A stretch of 64,000 nucleotides of DNA, from contig CAVSCF010000011.1 of assembly GCA_963726405.1 (NCBI GenBank), positions 310,001-374,000 on the forward strand, given 5' to 3'. A program made the translations under genes and the position numbers. This stretch comes from JAOUJD01 sp963726405 (lineage in GTDB: Bacteria; Pseudomonadota; Gammaproteobacteria; Burkholderiales; Burkholderiaceae_F). Within the stretch, counting starts at the first letter, position 1. Every line of letters starts with the position of its first letter. The notes beneath the pieces are model-generated. The model saw only the letters and a list, made by a program, of their open reading frames with translations, did not search any database and had not been told where the DNA came from. Shown here piece after piece: positions 1 through 8,057 of the stretch.

Positions 1-197
1 TCGCCGACGCACGCTGGCATGGCGAGGTCCTCCTGCAGCCGCGTGGGAGCGGCGGTTTCGGTTACGACCCGCTGTTCCTGCTGCCCGAGCTCGGCAAGAC
101 CGCCGCCGAGCTGGACCCCGCCGAGAAGAACCGCATCAGCCACCGCGGACAGGCGATGGCCGAGCTCGCCCGCAAGATGGCGACGAACTGGACCTGA
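1..197 (+). CDS. rdgB: RdgB/HAM1-type XTP/dITP pyrophosphatase, C-terminal part
   Basis: This is the last 64 codons of a gene that begins before the window; it reads in frame from base 3 to a TGA at 195-197. The family hydrolyses non-canonical purine triphosphates (XTP, dITP) to monophosphates in the cytoplasm and so keeps them out of DNA. Visible family motifs are GSGGFGYDPLF near the start of the fragment and SHRGQAM near the end, both in the C-terminal substrate and metal region of Ham1 proteins. hemW follows on the same strand about 50 bases later, the same neighbour pair as E. coli rdgB-hemW. The start and the N-terminal half cannot be seen. Confidence 0.9.
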   Translation, partial: ADARWHGEVLLQPRGSGGFGYDPLFLLPELGKTAAELDPAEKNRISHRGQAMAELARKMATNWT

Positions 198-249
198 GCT
201 GCGGACCGCCGTGCCGTCCCCGATCGACATCAAGCCCGCCGGCGCGCGA

Positions 250-1446
250 ATGCCGGACGTCGCCGAACTCATGCGACCGGGCACGCTGTCGCTGCCCGCC
301 TTGCCGCCGCTTTCCCTCTACATCCATTTCCCGTGGTGCGTGCGCAAGTGCCCGTACTGCGACTTCAACTCCCACGAGCCGGAGCCCGCCGGGATTCCCG
401 AGGCGGCGTATCTCGACGCCCTGACGGCCGACATCGAGTCGGCGCTGCCGCTCATCTGGGGGCGTCCCATCGTCAGCGTGTTCGTCGGGGGCGGCACGCC
501 GAGCCTGATGAGCGCGGCGGGTGTGGAGCGGCTGCTTTCGGACGTGCGCGCGCGGCTTCCGCTGGAAGCGGACTGCGAGATCACCATGGAGGCGAACCCG
601 GGGACCTTCGAGGCCGAGCGGTTCGCGGCCTATCGCGCGGGCGGCGTGAACCGATTGTCGATCGGCGTGCAGTCGTTCGAGCCGGCGAAGCTCACGGCGC
701 TGGGCCGCATCCACGATCGCGACCAGGCCATCGCGGCCATCGAACTCGCGCAGCGGGTCTTCGGCAACTTCAATGTCGACCTGATGTTCGGGCTGCCGGG
801 CCAGACCCTTGCGCAGGCGCGCGCGGACGTCGAGACGGCCCTGGCGTTCGCGCCACCACACCTGTCGCTCTATCAGCTCACGCTCGAAGCGAACACCGTC
901 TTCGCGAAGTATCCGCCCGATCTTCCGGACGACGACACGGTGGCCGACATGCAGGAGTGGATCGAGCAGCGAACGGCGGGGGCCGGCTACCGGCGCTATG
1001 AGGTGTCGGCCTATGCGCAGCGGGGGCACGAGTGCCGGCACAACCTCAACTACTGGCGCTTCGGCGACTATCTCGGCGTGGGGGCCGGCGCGCACAGCAA
1101 GATCTCGTTTCCGCACCGGGTCGTGCGGCAGGTGCGCTACAGGCAGCCGGCGTCGTACCTCGAGCGCGCCGCGCGGGGTGAATTCCTGTCCGAGCACGTG
1201 GAGGTCGCCCGCCGCGACCTGCCCTTCGAGTTCATGCTCAATGCGCTCAGGCTCGCCGACGGGGTGCCGACCGCAATGTTCTCGGACCGGACCGGGTTGC
1301 CGGCATCGGCGATCCAGGAGCCTCTGGAAAAGGCGGAGCAGCGCGGGCTGCTCGACCCCGATCCCGCGCGGATCCGCCCTACCGCGCTTGGCCGGCGCTT
1401 CCTCACGGACCTTCAGGCGCTATTTCTACCCGCCCGACGCACCTAG
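250..1446 (+). CDS. hemW: HemW, radical SAM heme chaperone (HemN-like)
   Basis: The protein is 398 residues if the ATG at 250 is used; an in-frame GTG at 211 and ATG at 271 are alternatives. The radical SAM cluster motif CVRKCPYC supplies C30, C34 and C37. The next residues are DF, so the extra cysteine that follows the motif in true HemN (coproporphyrinogen dehydrogenase) is absent, as in HemW. GGGTPS, the SAM-binding segment, follows, and the C-terminal HemN-type domain is complete. HemW family members bind heme and help insert it into respiratory enzymes; they are often mislabelled as coproporphyrinogen oxidase. The length fits the family (about 380). The gene sits directly after rdgB, as in many proteobacteria. 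The frame is open further upstream, but that stretch overlaps rdgB and has no homology. Confidence 0.93.
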   Translation: MPDVAELMRPGTLSLPALPPLSLYIHFPWCVRKCPYCDFNSHEPEPAGIPEAAYLDALTADIESALPLIWGRPIVSVFVGGGTPSLMSAAGVERLLSDVRARLPLEADCEITMEANPGTFEAERFAAYRAGGVNRLSIGVQSFEPAKLTALGRIHDRDQAIAAIELAQRVFGNFNVDLMFGLPGQTLAQARADVETALAFAPPHLSLYQLTLEANTVFAKYPPDLPDDDTVADMQEWIEQRTAGAGYRRYEVSAYAQRGHECRHNLNYWRFGDYLGVGAGAHSKISFPHRVVRQVRYRQPASYLERAARGEFLSEHVEVARRDLPFEFMLNALRLADGVPTAMFSDRTGLPASAIQEPLEKAEQRGLLDPDPARIRPTALGRRFLTDLQALFLPARRT

Positions 1447-1460
1447 GTAGTGCGTTGTGG

Positions 1461-1477
1461 CGCACAATTACGGTGCG
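1461..1477. promoter_or_regulatory. Candidate NtrC binding site 1 upstream of glnA
   Basis: The dyad is CGCAC, 7 bases, GTGCG, a one-base-per-arm variant of the NtrC consensus TGCAC-N7-GTGCA. It is centred about 150 bases before the predicted sigma-54 start, a normal enhancer distance. The gene product that would bind it, NtrC, is encoded 3.5 kb downstream. Confidence 0.55.
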
Positions 1478-1554
1478 TGACGCCCCAGGAGTGGGATCCG
1501 ACCGTAGCGCATGGGCCGCTTCCTGCGAACGACGGTCCCGCTCTAAACGCTTGT

Positions 1555-1571
1555 TGCACAAGGCTAGTGCA
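1555..1571. promoter_or_regulatory. Candidate NtrC binding site 2 upstream of glnA
   Basis: The sequence TGCAC, 7 bases, GTGCA is an exact match to the dyad arms of the NtrC consensus. It lies 26 bases before the -24 element of the sigma-54 promoter. A further lone GTGCA half-site is at 1584-1588. Confidence 0.7.
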
Positions 1572-1596
1572 GCGCAAGGAGCGGTGCACGTGGTTT

Positions 1597-1611
1597 TGGC
1601 ACACTTCCTGC
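1597..1611 (+). promoter_or_regulatory. Sigma-54 promoter of glnA
   Basis: TGGCAC (-24), five bases, then CTGC (-12) matches the sigma-54 pattern TGGCAC-N5-TTGC with one mismatch and keeps the invariant GG and GC at the right spacing. Transcription would begin near 1622, giving a leader of about 70 bases. A good ribosome site, GAGGAG at 1679-1684, precedes the glnA ATG. Together with the two dyads upstream this is the classic NtrC-activated glnA control region. Confidence 0.75.
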
Positions 1612-1693
1612 GTTGCGATGCCGCAGAACCCGGGGCGGGCAACGGTGTTGTCCGGGGGACCGTTAACCAAGTGCGATTGAGGAGAACACATCG

Positions 1694-3106
1694 ATGGCCA
1701 CGGCCAAAGACGTAATGAAAATGATGACGGACAACGAAGTGCTCTTCGTTGACCTCCGTTTCACGGACACCAAGGGCAAGGAGCAGCACGTCTCGGTGCC
1801 AGCCAAGATGTTCGACGAAGACAAGTTCGAGCACGGGCATGCTTTCGACGGGTCCTCGATTGCCGGCTGGAAGGGCATCGAAGCCTCCGACATGCTGCTG
1901 GTCCCGGACCCCGCGTCGGCCCGCATGGACCCGTTCCGTGAAGAGAACACCCTGATCGTCACCTGCGACGTGGTCGAGCCGTCGACGGGCAAGGGCTACG
2001 ACCGCGATCCGCGTTCGCTCGCCAAGCGCGCCGAGGCCTACCTGAAGTCGACCGGCATCGGCGACACCGCCTACTTCGGCCCCGAGCCCGAGTTCTTCAT
2101 CTTCGACTCGGTGACATGGAACGTCGACATGTCCGGCTGCGCCGTGCGCATCAAGTCGGAAGAAGCGCCGTGGTCCACCGGCCTCGACTACGAAGCCGGC
2201 AACCTCGCGCATCGTCCGCCGGTCAAGGGGGGCTACTTCCCCGTGCCGCCGGTCGACTCGTTCCAGGACATCCGTTCCGAGATGTGCCTGCTGCTCGAGC
2301 AGCAGGGCGTCGAGGTCGAAGTGCATCACCATGAAGTGGCCGCGCCCGGCCAGTGCGAGATCGGCACGAAGTTCAACACGCTGGTGAAGCGCGCCGACTG
2401 GCTGCAGATCATGAAGTACACGATCTGGAACGTCGCGGCGAGCTACGGCAAGACGGCGACCTTCATGCCGAAGCCGGTCGTCGGCGACAACGGCTCGGGC
2501 ATGCACGTGCACCAGTCCGTGTGGAAGGACGGCGCCAACCTGTTCGCGGGCAACGGCTACGGCGGCCTGTCGGACTTCGCGCTGTACTACATCGGCGGCA
2601 TCATCAAGCACGCGCGCGCACTGAACGCGATCACGAACCCGGGCACCAACAGCTACAAGCGCCTGGTGCCGGGCTTCGAAGCGCCGGTCAAGCTCGCATA
2701 CTCCGCGCGCAACCGCTCGGCGTCGATCCGCATCCCGTACGTCAACAACCCGAAGGGCCGTCGCATCGAGGTGCGCTTCCCCGATCCCACCGCGAATCCG
2801 TACCTGTCGTTCGCGGCGATGCTGATGGCGGGCCTCGACGGCGTGCAGAACAAGATCCACCCGGGCGAGGCGGCCGACAAGAACCTGTACGACCTTCCGC
2901 CGGAAGAGGACGCGAAGATCCCGACCGTGTGCTCTTCGCTCGACCAGGCGCTCGAGTACCTCGACAAGGATCGCGAGTTCCTCACGCGCGGCGGCGTATT
3001 CAGCAACGACCTCATCGACGCGTACATCGCGCTGAAGATGGACGAGGTGACGCGCTTCCGCATGACGACGCATCCGGTCGAGTTCGACATGTACTACAGC
3101 TCGTAA
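1694..3106 (+). CDS. glnA: Glutamine synthetase, type I
   Basis: The product is 470 residues, the usual length of the GSI-beta dodecameric enzyme that makes glutamine from glutamate, ammonia and ATP in the cytoplasm. Family signatures are present: FDGSSIAGW near residue 51, FGPEPEFFIFD near 128, the HVHQS substrate loop, the NPGTNSYKRL segment and RIPYV. The adenylylation loop reads NLYDLPPEE with the modifiable tyrosine at residue 399, so activity should be controlled by GlnE as in enteric bacteria. Expression is probably under NtrC and sigma-54 (sites at 1461-1611). A strong intrinsic terminator follows at 3134, so ntrB and ntrC need their own promoter or read-through. Confidence 0.98.
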   Translation: MATAKDVMKMMTDNEVLFVDLRFTDTKGKEQHVSVPAKMFDEDKFEHGHAFDGSSIAGWKGIEASDMLLVPDPASARMDPFREENTLIVTCDVVEPSTGKGYDRDPRSLAKRAEAYLKSTGIGDTAYFGPEPEFFIFDSVTWNVDMSGCAVRIKSEEAPWSTGLDYEAGNLAHRPPVKGGYFPVPPVDSFQDIRSEMCLLLEQQGVEVEVHHHEVAAPGQCEIGTKFNTLVKRADWLQIMKYTIWNVAASYGKTATFMPKPVVGDNGSGMHVHQSVWKDGANLFAGNGYGGLSDFALYYIGGIIKHARALNAITNPGTNSYKRLVPGFEAPVKLAYSARNRSASIRIPYVNNPKGRRIEVRFPDPTANPYLSFAAMLMAGLDGVQNKIHPGEAADKNLYDLPPEEDAKIPTVCSSLDQALEYLDKDREFLTRGGVFSNDLIDAYIALKMDEVTRFRMTTHPVEFDMYYSS

Positions 3107-3133
3107 GAGCGCGACGCTGCTCGGCTCGGGAAG

Positions 3134-3155
3134 GGGGCGGGCAACCGCCCCTTTT
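3134..3155 (+). terminator. Intrinsic terminator after glnA
   Basis: A perfect 7-bp stem, GGGGCGG and CCGCCCC, encloses a GCAA loop and is followed directly by TTTT. It lies 28 bases after the glnA stop. Confidence 0.85.
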
Positions 3156-3308
3156 CATTCGCGCCGCGGCACCACCATGGGGACCCAGGAATGGCACGGG
3201 CAGTACCGGAAATGAGGGAAGTGGACCGCCAACAGGCGGGACTCGCGGCGTTTGCCGCGCCTGCCCTCGGATACACTGGTTTCGACCTGTTCCTCCTGGG
3301 GATCGTCC

Positions 3309-3818
3309 GTGAATCGACTTGCCCTGACACTCGTCTCGACCGCGCTTGCGGCCGCCTCGTTTGCGGTGCGCGCTCAGTCGTCGGAAATCTTCATGTGCCT
3401 GGATGCCGAGGGCAACAAGACGTTCCAGAACGTCGGCACCGGCAAGGGCTGCAAGCGCATGGACGTCGGTCCCGTGCTCAGCGTGCCCGCGCCCCGGCTG
3501 CCGCCGCAACGGGCTGCCAGGGATCCCGAGGACCGCGTCACGGTGTCGCCGGCGAATTTCCCGCGCGTCGACCGCGAGACGCAACGCTCCCGGGACGGCG
3601 ACCGCAAGCGCCTGCTGGAGGACGAACTGAAGGCCGAGGAAGAGAAACTCGCGCGGCTGAAGTCCGAGTACAACAGCGGCGAGCCGGAGCGGCGTGGCGA
3701 TGAACGCAACTTCGCTCTCTACGCCGAGCGTGTCCAGAAGCTGCGCGACGACCTCGCGCGCGCCGAGGGCAACGTCAACGCCCTGCGGCGCGAAATCGCG
3801 CTGCTGCGCACCCAGTAG
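3309..3818 (+). CDS. Exported DUF4124-like protein with coiled-coil tail
   Basis: A GTG start at 3309 gives 169 residues beginning with a clear signal peptide (positively charged start, hydrophobic core LALTLVSTALAAASFAV, cleavage near residue 21). An ATG at 3252 in the same frame would put residues ahead of this signal and is less likely. The mature N-terminus has the short FMCLDAEGNKTFQN segment typical of DUF4124-like proteins, with a cysteine pair. From about residue 85 on it is rich in Arg, Glu, Lys and Leu and looks like an alpha-helical coiled coil (KRLLEDELKAEEEKLARLK and onward). The function is unknown; it is expected in the periplasm. A gene of this type often lies between glnA and ntrB in betaproteobacteria, as here. 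Confidence 0.75.
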   Translation: MNRLALTLVSTALAAASFAVRAQSSEIFMCLDAEGNKTFQNVGTGKGCKRMDVGPVLSVPAPRLPPQRAARDPEDRVTVSPANFPRVDRETQRSRDGDRKRLLEDELKAEEEKLARLKSEYNSGEPERRGDERNFALYAERVQKLRDDLARAEGNVNALRREIALLRTQ

Positions 3819-3886
3819 CCACTCCCATCGCGCGTGCCGGCCGGCGCGCGCTCCGTTCTACCTTGCTGCACGGGCTCTGCCCGCGA

Positions 3887-4040
3887 GCGCGCACGGCCGC
3901 TCCGAAGCGCTCGCCTCGCCGCGCGCAGCGCGGACGGTCGTTCCATGCGCGCACGGCCGCTCCGAAGCGCTCGTCCCGCCGCGCGCAGCGCGGACGGTCG
4001 TTCCATGCGCGCACGGCCGCTCCGAAGCGCTCGCCCCGCA
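3887..4040. repeat. 60-bp tandem repeat, about 2.5 copies, upstream of ntrB
   Basis: Unit A (3887-3946) and unit B (3947-4006) are 60 bases each and differ at only two positions; a third partial unit runs from 4007 to about 4040 before it diverges. Each full unit contains a perfect hairpin, CCGCGC-GCA-GCGCGG (3919-3933 and 3979-3993), and the self-complementary stretch CGCTCCGAAGCG. It fills most of the 246-base gap between the DUF4124-like gene and ntrB. The reading frames through it are open only because the unit length is a multiple of three; I do not regard it as coding. Confidence 0.9.
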
Positions 4041-4064
4041 GCGCTCGGCGCGGAGGGTAATGGC

Positions 4065-5150
4065 GTGAGCGCGCTCGATTTCAGCCCGTCGGTCACCGCT
4101 TTGCCGCGCTACGAGGGGCTCGACCTCCTGTCCACCGCCGTGCTGCTGCTCGACTCCGGCGCGCGCGTGGTCCACGTCAACCAGTCCGCCGAACTCCTCT
4201 TCGACATTTCGCGCAAGACGCTCCTCGGTCAGCCGGTGGGCCGCGTGCTCGGCGACGAGGCTGAAATCCGGCAACTGGTGGCGGACGCCGAGAGCAACGC
4301 CTTCGGGCAGCGCCGCCAGATCATGGAGCTGCGTCGCACCGGGCGCGAGCCCTTGCTGGTGCAAGTGACGGCGACGGCGCAGTACGGCGAGGCGACTCCG
4401 GTGGTCCTCGAGGTGTCGGAGATCGAGCAGCAATTGAAGGTGGATCGAGAGGAGCGTCAGCTCGGACTGACGGAAGCCAATCGCCAGCTGCTGCGCAACC
4501 TCGCGCACGAGATCAAGAACCCGCTGGGCGGCGTGCGCGGCGCCGCGCAGCTGCTGGAATCGGAACTCAAAGCCGACCAGCGCGAGTACACGCGCGTCAT
4601 CATCGCGGAGGCCGACCGGCTGCAGGCGCTGGTCGACCGGCTGCTGGTCCCGCATCGGTCGCCGCGCGTGGTGGCGGACGTCAACGTCCACGAAGTGCTC
4701 GAGCGCGTGCGGATGATCATGCTCGCCGAGTTTCCGCGCGGCCTGACGATCGAGCGCGACTACGACGCCAGCGCCCCGGAGTTCCGCGGCGACAAGGAGC
4801 AGCTGATCCAGGCGGTGCTCAACGTCGTGCGCAACGCCGCCGAGGCGCTCGAGGACCGCATCGCCTCCGGCGACGCGCGCATCATCCTGCGCACGCGTGT
4901 CGCGCGGCAGGTCACGGTGGCGCGGACGCGGCATCGCCTGGCGCTGGACCTGCACATCATCGACAACGGCCCGGGCATTCCCGACGAGCTCAAGGACCGC
5001 ATCTTCTTCCCGCTCGTGTCCGGCCGCGACACCGGCACCGGCCTCGGGCTGACGCTCGCGCAGACTTTCATCCAGCAGCACGACGGCCTGATCGAAGTCG
5101 ACAGCCGGCCGGGCCGCACCGATTTCCGCATCCTGATTCCGCTGCACTGA
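4065..5150 (+). CDS. ntrB: NtrB nitrogen sensor histidine kinase
   Basis: The 361-residue protein begins at GTG 4065, chosen because GGAGGG at 4052-4057 is well spaced from it and because the open frame upstream is only the 60-bp repeat. An N-terminal PAS domain (about residues 15-120, with NQSAELLFDIS) is followed by the dimerisation and phosphoacceptor box NLAHEIKNPLGG with H148, then an HATPase domain with the N box (NVVRNAAEAL), DNGPGIP and GTGLGLTLAQ. There is no membrane segment, so it is cytoplasmic. In the known system NtrB phosphorylates or dephosphorylates NtrC according to PII state. ntrC follows after 40 bases. Confidence 0.95.
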   Translation: MSALDFSPSVTALPRYEGLDLLSTAVLLLDSGARVVHVNQSAELLFDISRKTLLGQPVGRVLGDEAEIRQLVADAESNAFGQRRQIMELRRTGREPLLVQVTATAQYGEATPVVLEVSEIEQQLKVDREERQLGLTEANRQLLRNLAHEIKNPLGGVRGAAQLLESELKADQREYTRVIIAEADRLQALVDRLLVPHRSPRVVADVNVHEVLERVRMIMLAEFPRGLTIERDYDASAPEFRGDKEQLIQAVLNVVRNAAEALEDRIASGDARIILRTRVARQVTVARTRHRLALDLHIIDNGPGIPDELKDRIFFPLVSGRDTGTGLGLTLAQTFIQQHDGLIEVDSRPGRTDFRILIPLH

Positions 5151-5190
5151 GACCGACGACACGCATGAACATCCAAGGACGTTCGACGCA

Positions 5191-6657
5191 ATGAGACCGA
5201 TCTGGATCGTGGACGACGACCGCTCCATCCGCTGGGTGCTGGAGAAGGCCCTGGCGCGCGAGAACCTGCCCTGCAAGGCGTTCGGCGTCGCGCAGGACGT
5301 GCTGAACGAACTCGAGCACGACAGCCCGCAGGTGCTGGTATCCGACATTCGCATGCCGGGCATGAACGGCATCGAACTGCTGCGCGCGGTCAAGCGCAAG
5401 CATCCGGCGCTGCCGGTGATCATCATGACGGCGTTCTCGGACCTCGAGAGCGCGGTGTCGGCCTTCCAGGGCGGCGCCTTCGAATACCTGCCGAAGCCCT
5501 TCGACGTCGACAAGGCGGTGGAACTGATCCGCCGCGCGGTGGACGAGAGCGAACGCGAATCGCGCGCCGACGATGCGCCGGTCGAAGTGCCGGAGATCCT
5601 GGGGCAGGCGCCGTCGATGCAGGAAGTGTTCCGGGCGATCGGACGGCTCAGCCAGTCGAACGTCACCGTGTTGCTGACCGGCGAGTCGGGCAGCGGGAAG
5701 GAAGTCGTGGCGAAAGCGCTGCACAAGCACAGCCAGCGCGCCGACAAGCCGTTCATCGCGCTCAACACGGCCGCGATCCCCCGCGACCTGCTCGAATCCG
5801 AACTGTTCGGACACGAGCGCGGCGCGTTCACGGGCGCGCAGGCGATGCGGCGCGGGCGCTTCGAGCAGGCCGAAGGAGGCACGCTCTTCCTGGACGAGAT
5901 CGGCGACATGCCGGCCGAACTGCAGACGCGCCTGCTGCGCGTGCTGTCCGACGGGTTCTATTACCGGGTCGGCGGCCACCAGCCGATCAAGGCCGACGTG
6001 CGCGTCATCGCCGCAACCCATCAGAACCTCGAGGAGCGCGTCCGGCAGGGACTGTTCCGCGAGGACCTCTATCACCGGCTCAACGTGATCCGGCTTCGAC
6101 TGCCCTCGCTGCGGGAGCGGCGCGAGGACATTCCGCTGCTGGCGAAGCACTTCCTCGCCAAGAGCGCGCGCGAGCTCGGCGTGGAACCGAAGAAGCTGTC
6201 CGACGAGGCGCTGCAGTACATCAGCCAGATGCCGTTGCCCGGCAACGTGCGGCAGCTCGAGAATCTCTGCCACTGGCTGACCGTGCTGGCCCCCGCGCAG
6301 GTGGTCAAGGTCGAGGACCTGCCGCTGGAGGCGCGGCAGGGCAACTGGCTGACGGGCGCCGACACGGCGACCGGCGGCCCCGCGCCCGGCGATGCGGGTG
6401 CCGTTCCCGCGCAGGCGGCCGCGCCGATGATGGCGGGCACCGCAGGCTGGCTGGCGCAACTCACCGCGGAGGTGGAACGGCGCCTGCAGGCGGGTGTGCC
6501 GGATGTCATGGATGCGCTGACGCGGGACTTCGAAGCGGCCGTCATCCGCGCCGCGCTGAAGCACACGCACGGTCGCAGGATCGATGCGGCGACGCGGCTG
6601 GGACTGGGGCGCAATACGATCACCCGTAAAATCCAGGATCTGGGCCTGGAAGACTGA
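5191..6657 (+). CDS. ntrC: NtrC sigma-54-dependent response regulator
   Basis: The 488-residue protein has the three expected parts. A receiver domain (1-120) carries D52 in VLVSDIRMPG. An AAA+ domain (about 140-380) has Walker A GESGSGK at 164-170 and the sigma-54 contact loop GAFTGA at 211-216. A Fis-type helix-turn-helix closes the protein (GRRIDAATRLGLGRNTITRK). It should activate sigma-54 promoters in nitrogen limitation, glnA in this window being the obvious target. It lies 40 bases behind ntrB and is probably cotranscribed with it. The linker between the AAA+ and Fis parts is Ala/Gly/Pro-rich and slightly long. Confidence 0.97.
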   Translation: MRPIWIVDDDRSIRWVLEKALARENLPCKAFGVAQDVLNELEHDSPQVLVSDIRMPGMNGIELLRAVKRKHPALPVIIMTAFSDLESAVSAFQGGAFEYLPKPFDVDKAVELIRRAVDESERESRADDAPVEVPEILGQAPSMQEVFRAIGRLSQSNVTVLLTGESGSGKEVVAKALHKHSQRADKPFIALNTAAIPRDLLESELFGHERGAFTGAQAMRRGRFEQAEGGTLFLDEIGDMPAELQTRLLRVLSDGFYYRVGGHQPIKADVRVIAATHQNLEERVRQGLFREDLYHRLNVIRLRLPSLRERREDIPLLAKHFLAKSARELGVEPKKLSDEALQYISQMPLPGNVRQLENLCHWLTVLAPAQVVKVEDLPLEARQGNWLTGADTATGGPAPGDAGAVPAQAAAPMMAGTAGWLAQLTAEVERRLQAGVPDVMDALTRDFEAAVIRAALKHTHGRRIDAATRLGLGRNTITRKIQDLGLED

Positions 6658-6666
6658 AGAACGTAC

Positions 6667-6693
6667 ACGGCCGGTGGCTTCCGGGCCGGCCGT
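6667..6693 (+). terminator. Possible terminator hairpin after ntrC
   Basis: ACGGCCGG and CCGGCCGT form an 8-bp stem around an 11-base loop, 9 bases after the ntrC stop. Only TTCAT follows, so the U-tract is weak. Confidence 0.45.
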
Positions 6694-6863
6694 TCATCCC
6701 GGGGGCGTGCAGTTCGTCGCATCGCCCCGCACTTCGTCGCAATCGGCAGGACTCCACACCGTCGGCCCGGATAATCCGGCCCATCGTATGCACTTGGTGG
6801 CGCGTGCCACGAGCACGCGCACGAGCGCGCCTTACCGGGCGTCGCTTCAAGGGGGAAAGAATC

Positions 6864-8048
6864 ATGACGAAGAAATCGAGGTGGTGGCTGGCGGTGATCG
6901 GAGCTCTTGCCGTCGCCACGATCGGCGGCGCCGCGGCGCTCGCCGTGTCCAAGCGGTCGGCCGAAGCGGAAGCGACCCGGAAACGCGAGCCGCCGCCGCT
7001 GGAATTTGCCGCGGCGGACGTAGTCAGGCTCCAGCCGAAGCGGCTGACGGTGGAACTCGCGATGCCGGGTTCGCTGCAGGCCGTATCGCAGGCGACGGTG
7101 CGGGCGAAGCTGTCGGCCGAGGTCAAGCGGGTGCTGGTGCGCGAAGGCGACCGGGTGACGGCCGGACAGGTCGTCGCGGAGTTCGACACGGCGCAGTTGC
7201 GCGCGCAGCTGGCGGAGCGCACGGCGTCGCACGAGTCGGCCCGGGCCCAGCTCGCCACGACGGAGCGGACGCGCCAGGCCAATGCCCAGCTCGTCAAGCA
7301 GAACTTCATTTCGCAGAACGCCTTCGACACCGCGGACAGCGCGTACCAGGCGCAGCTCGCTGCCGTCGCGGCCGCCCGCGCGCAACTGGAGCAGACGCAG
7401 CTGCTGCTTGCCGACGCGGTGGTGCGTGCGCCGATCTCGGGCACGGTGGCCAAGCGCAACGTGCAGTCGGGCGAGAAGGTCGCGTTCGACGCGCCCCTGG
7501 TCTCGATCGTCGACCTGTCGCTGCTCGAAGTGCAGGCGCAGGTACCGGTGTCCGACGTCGCGCGCCTGCGTGGCGGCATGCCGGCGCAGGTGGAGATCGA
7601 AGGCCTGGCGGGCCGCAAGTTCGCCGGACGCGTCGACCGGATCAATCCGAGCACCGAGCCCGGCACGCGCACGATCAACGTGTACGTGACCCTGCCCAAC
7701 GAAGACGCCTTGCTGCGGGCGGGGATGTTCGCGCGGGTGGCGATCATCACGGCCGCGGACGCCGAGGTTCCTGCGCTGCCCCTGTCGGCCGTGCGCATCG
7801 ACAACGGCACGACGTTCGTGTGGACCGTGCGGGATGGAAGGATCGAACGCCGGCTGGTGGAACTCGGCCGTCGGGACGAGCGTGCCCAGCTCGTGGAGGT
7901 GCTCGGGGGCGTGAACGACAGCGACACGGTGCTCGCGACGAAGTTCGACAACCTGAAGGACGGCCTCGCGGCCAAGGTGATCAGCGGACCGGGCGAGGCG
8001 CGCGTCGCGGACAAGGACGCGCCGCGGCAGTCCGACCGGGCCAACTAG
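6864..8048 (+). CDS. RND efflux periplasmic adaptor (membrane fusion protein)
   Basis: ATG 6864 lies 7 bases after the purine-rich stretch GGGGGAAAG and gives 394 residues. A basic N-terminus and one hydrophobic segment (about residues 7-27) form a signal or anchor. The lipoyl/barrel-sandwich half VREGDRVTAGQVVAEFD, a long helical hairpin rich in Ala, Gln and Glu, the returning half VVRAPISGTVAKRNVQSGE and a beta-barrel domain follow in HlyD/AcrA order. It should link the inner-membrane pump encoded 9 bases downstream to an outer-membrane channel. No outer-membrane factor gene is next to the pair, so a TolC-type protein from elsewhere is presumably used. Confidence 0.93.
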   Translation: MTKKSRWWLAVIGALAVATIGGAAALAVSKRSAEAEATRKREPPPLEFAAADVVRLQPKRLTVELAMPGSLQAVSQATVRAKLSAEVKRVLVREGDRVTAGQVVAEFDTAQLRAQLAERTASHESARAQLATTERTRQANAQLVKQNFISQNAFDTADSAYQAQLAAVAAARAQLEQTQLLLADAVVRAPISGTVAKRNVQSGEKVAFDAPLVSIVDLSLLEVQAQVPVSDVARLRGGMPAQVEIEGLAGRKFAGRVDRINPSTEPGTRTINVYVTLPNEDALLRAGMFARVAIITAADAEVPALPLSAVRIDNGTTFVWTVRDGRIERRLVELGRRDERAQLVEVLGGVNDSDTVLATKFDNLKDGLAAKVISGPGEARVADKDAPRQSDRAN

Positions 8049-8057
8049 GAGCGCGCC

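Noticed and set aside
3834..4064. N-terminal extension of NtrB through the tandem repeat
   Set aside because: The 60-bp unit keeps any frame open; the GGAGGG ribosome site and family alignment place the start at GTG 4065.
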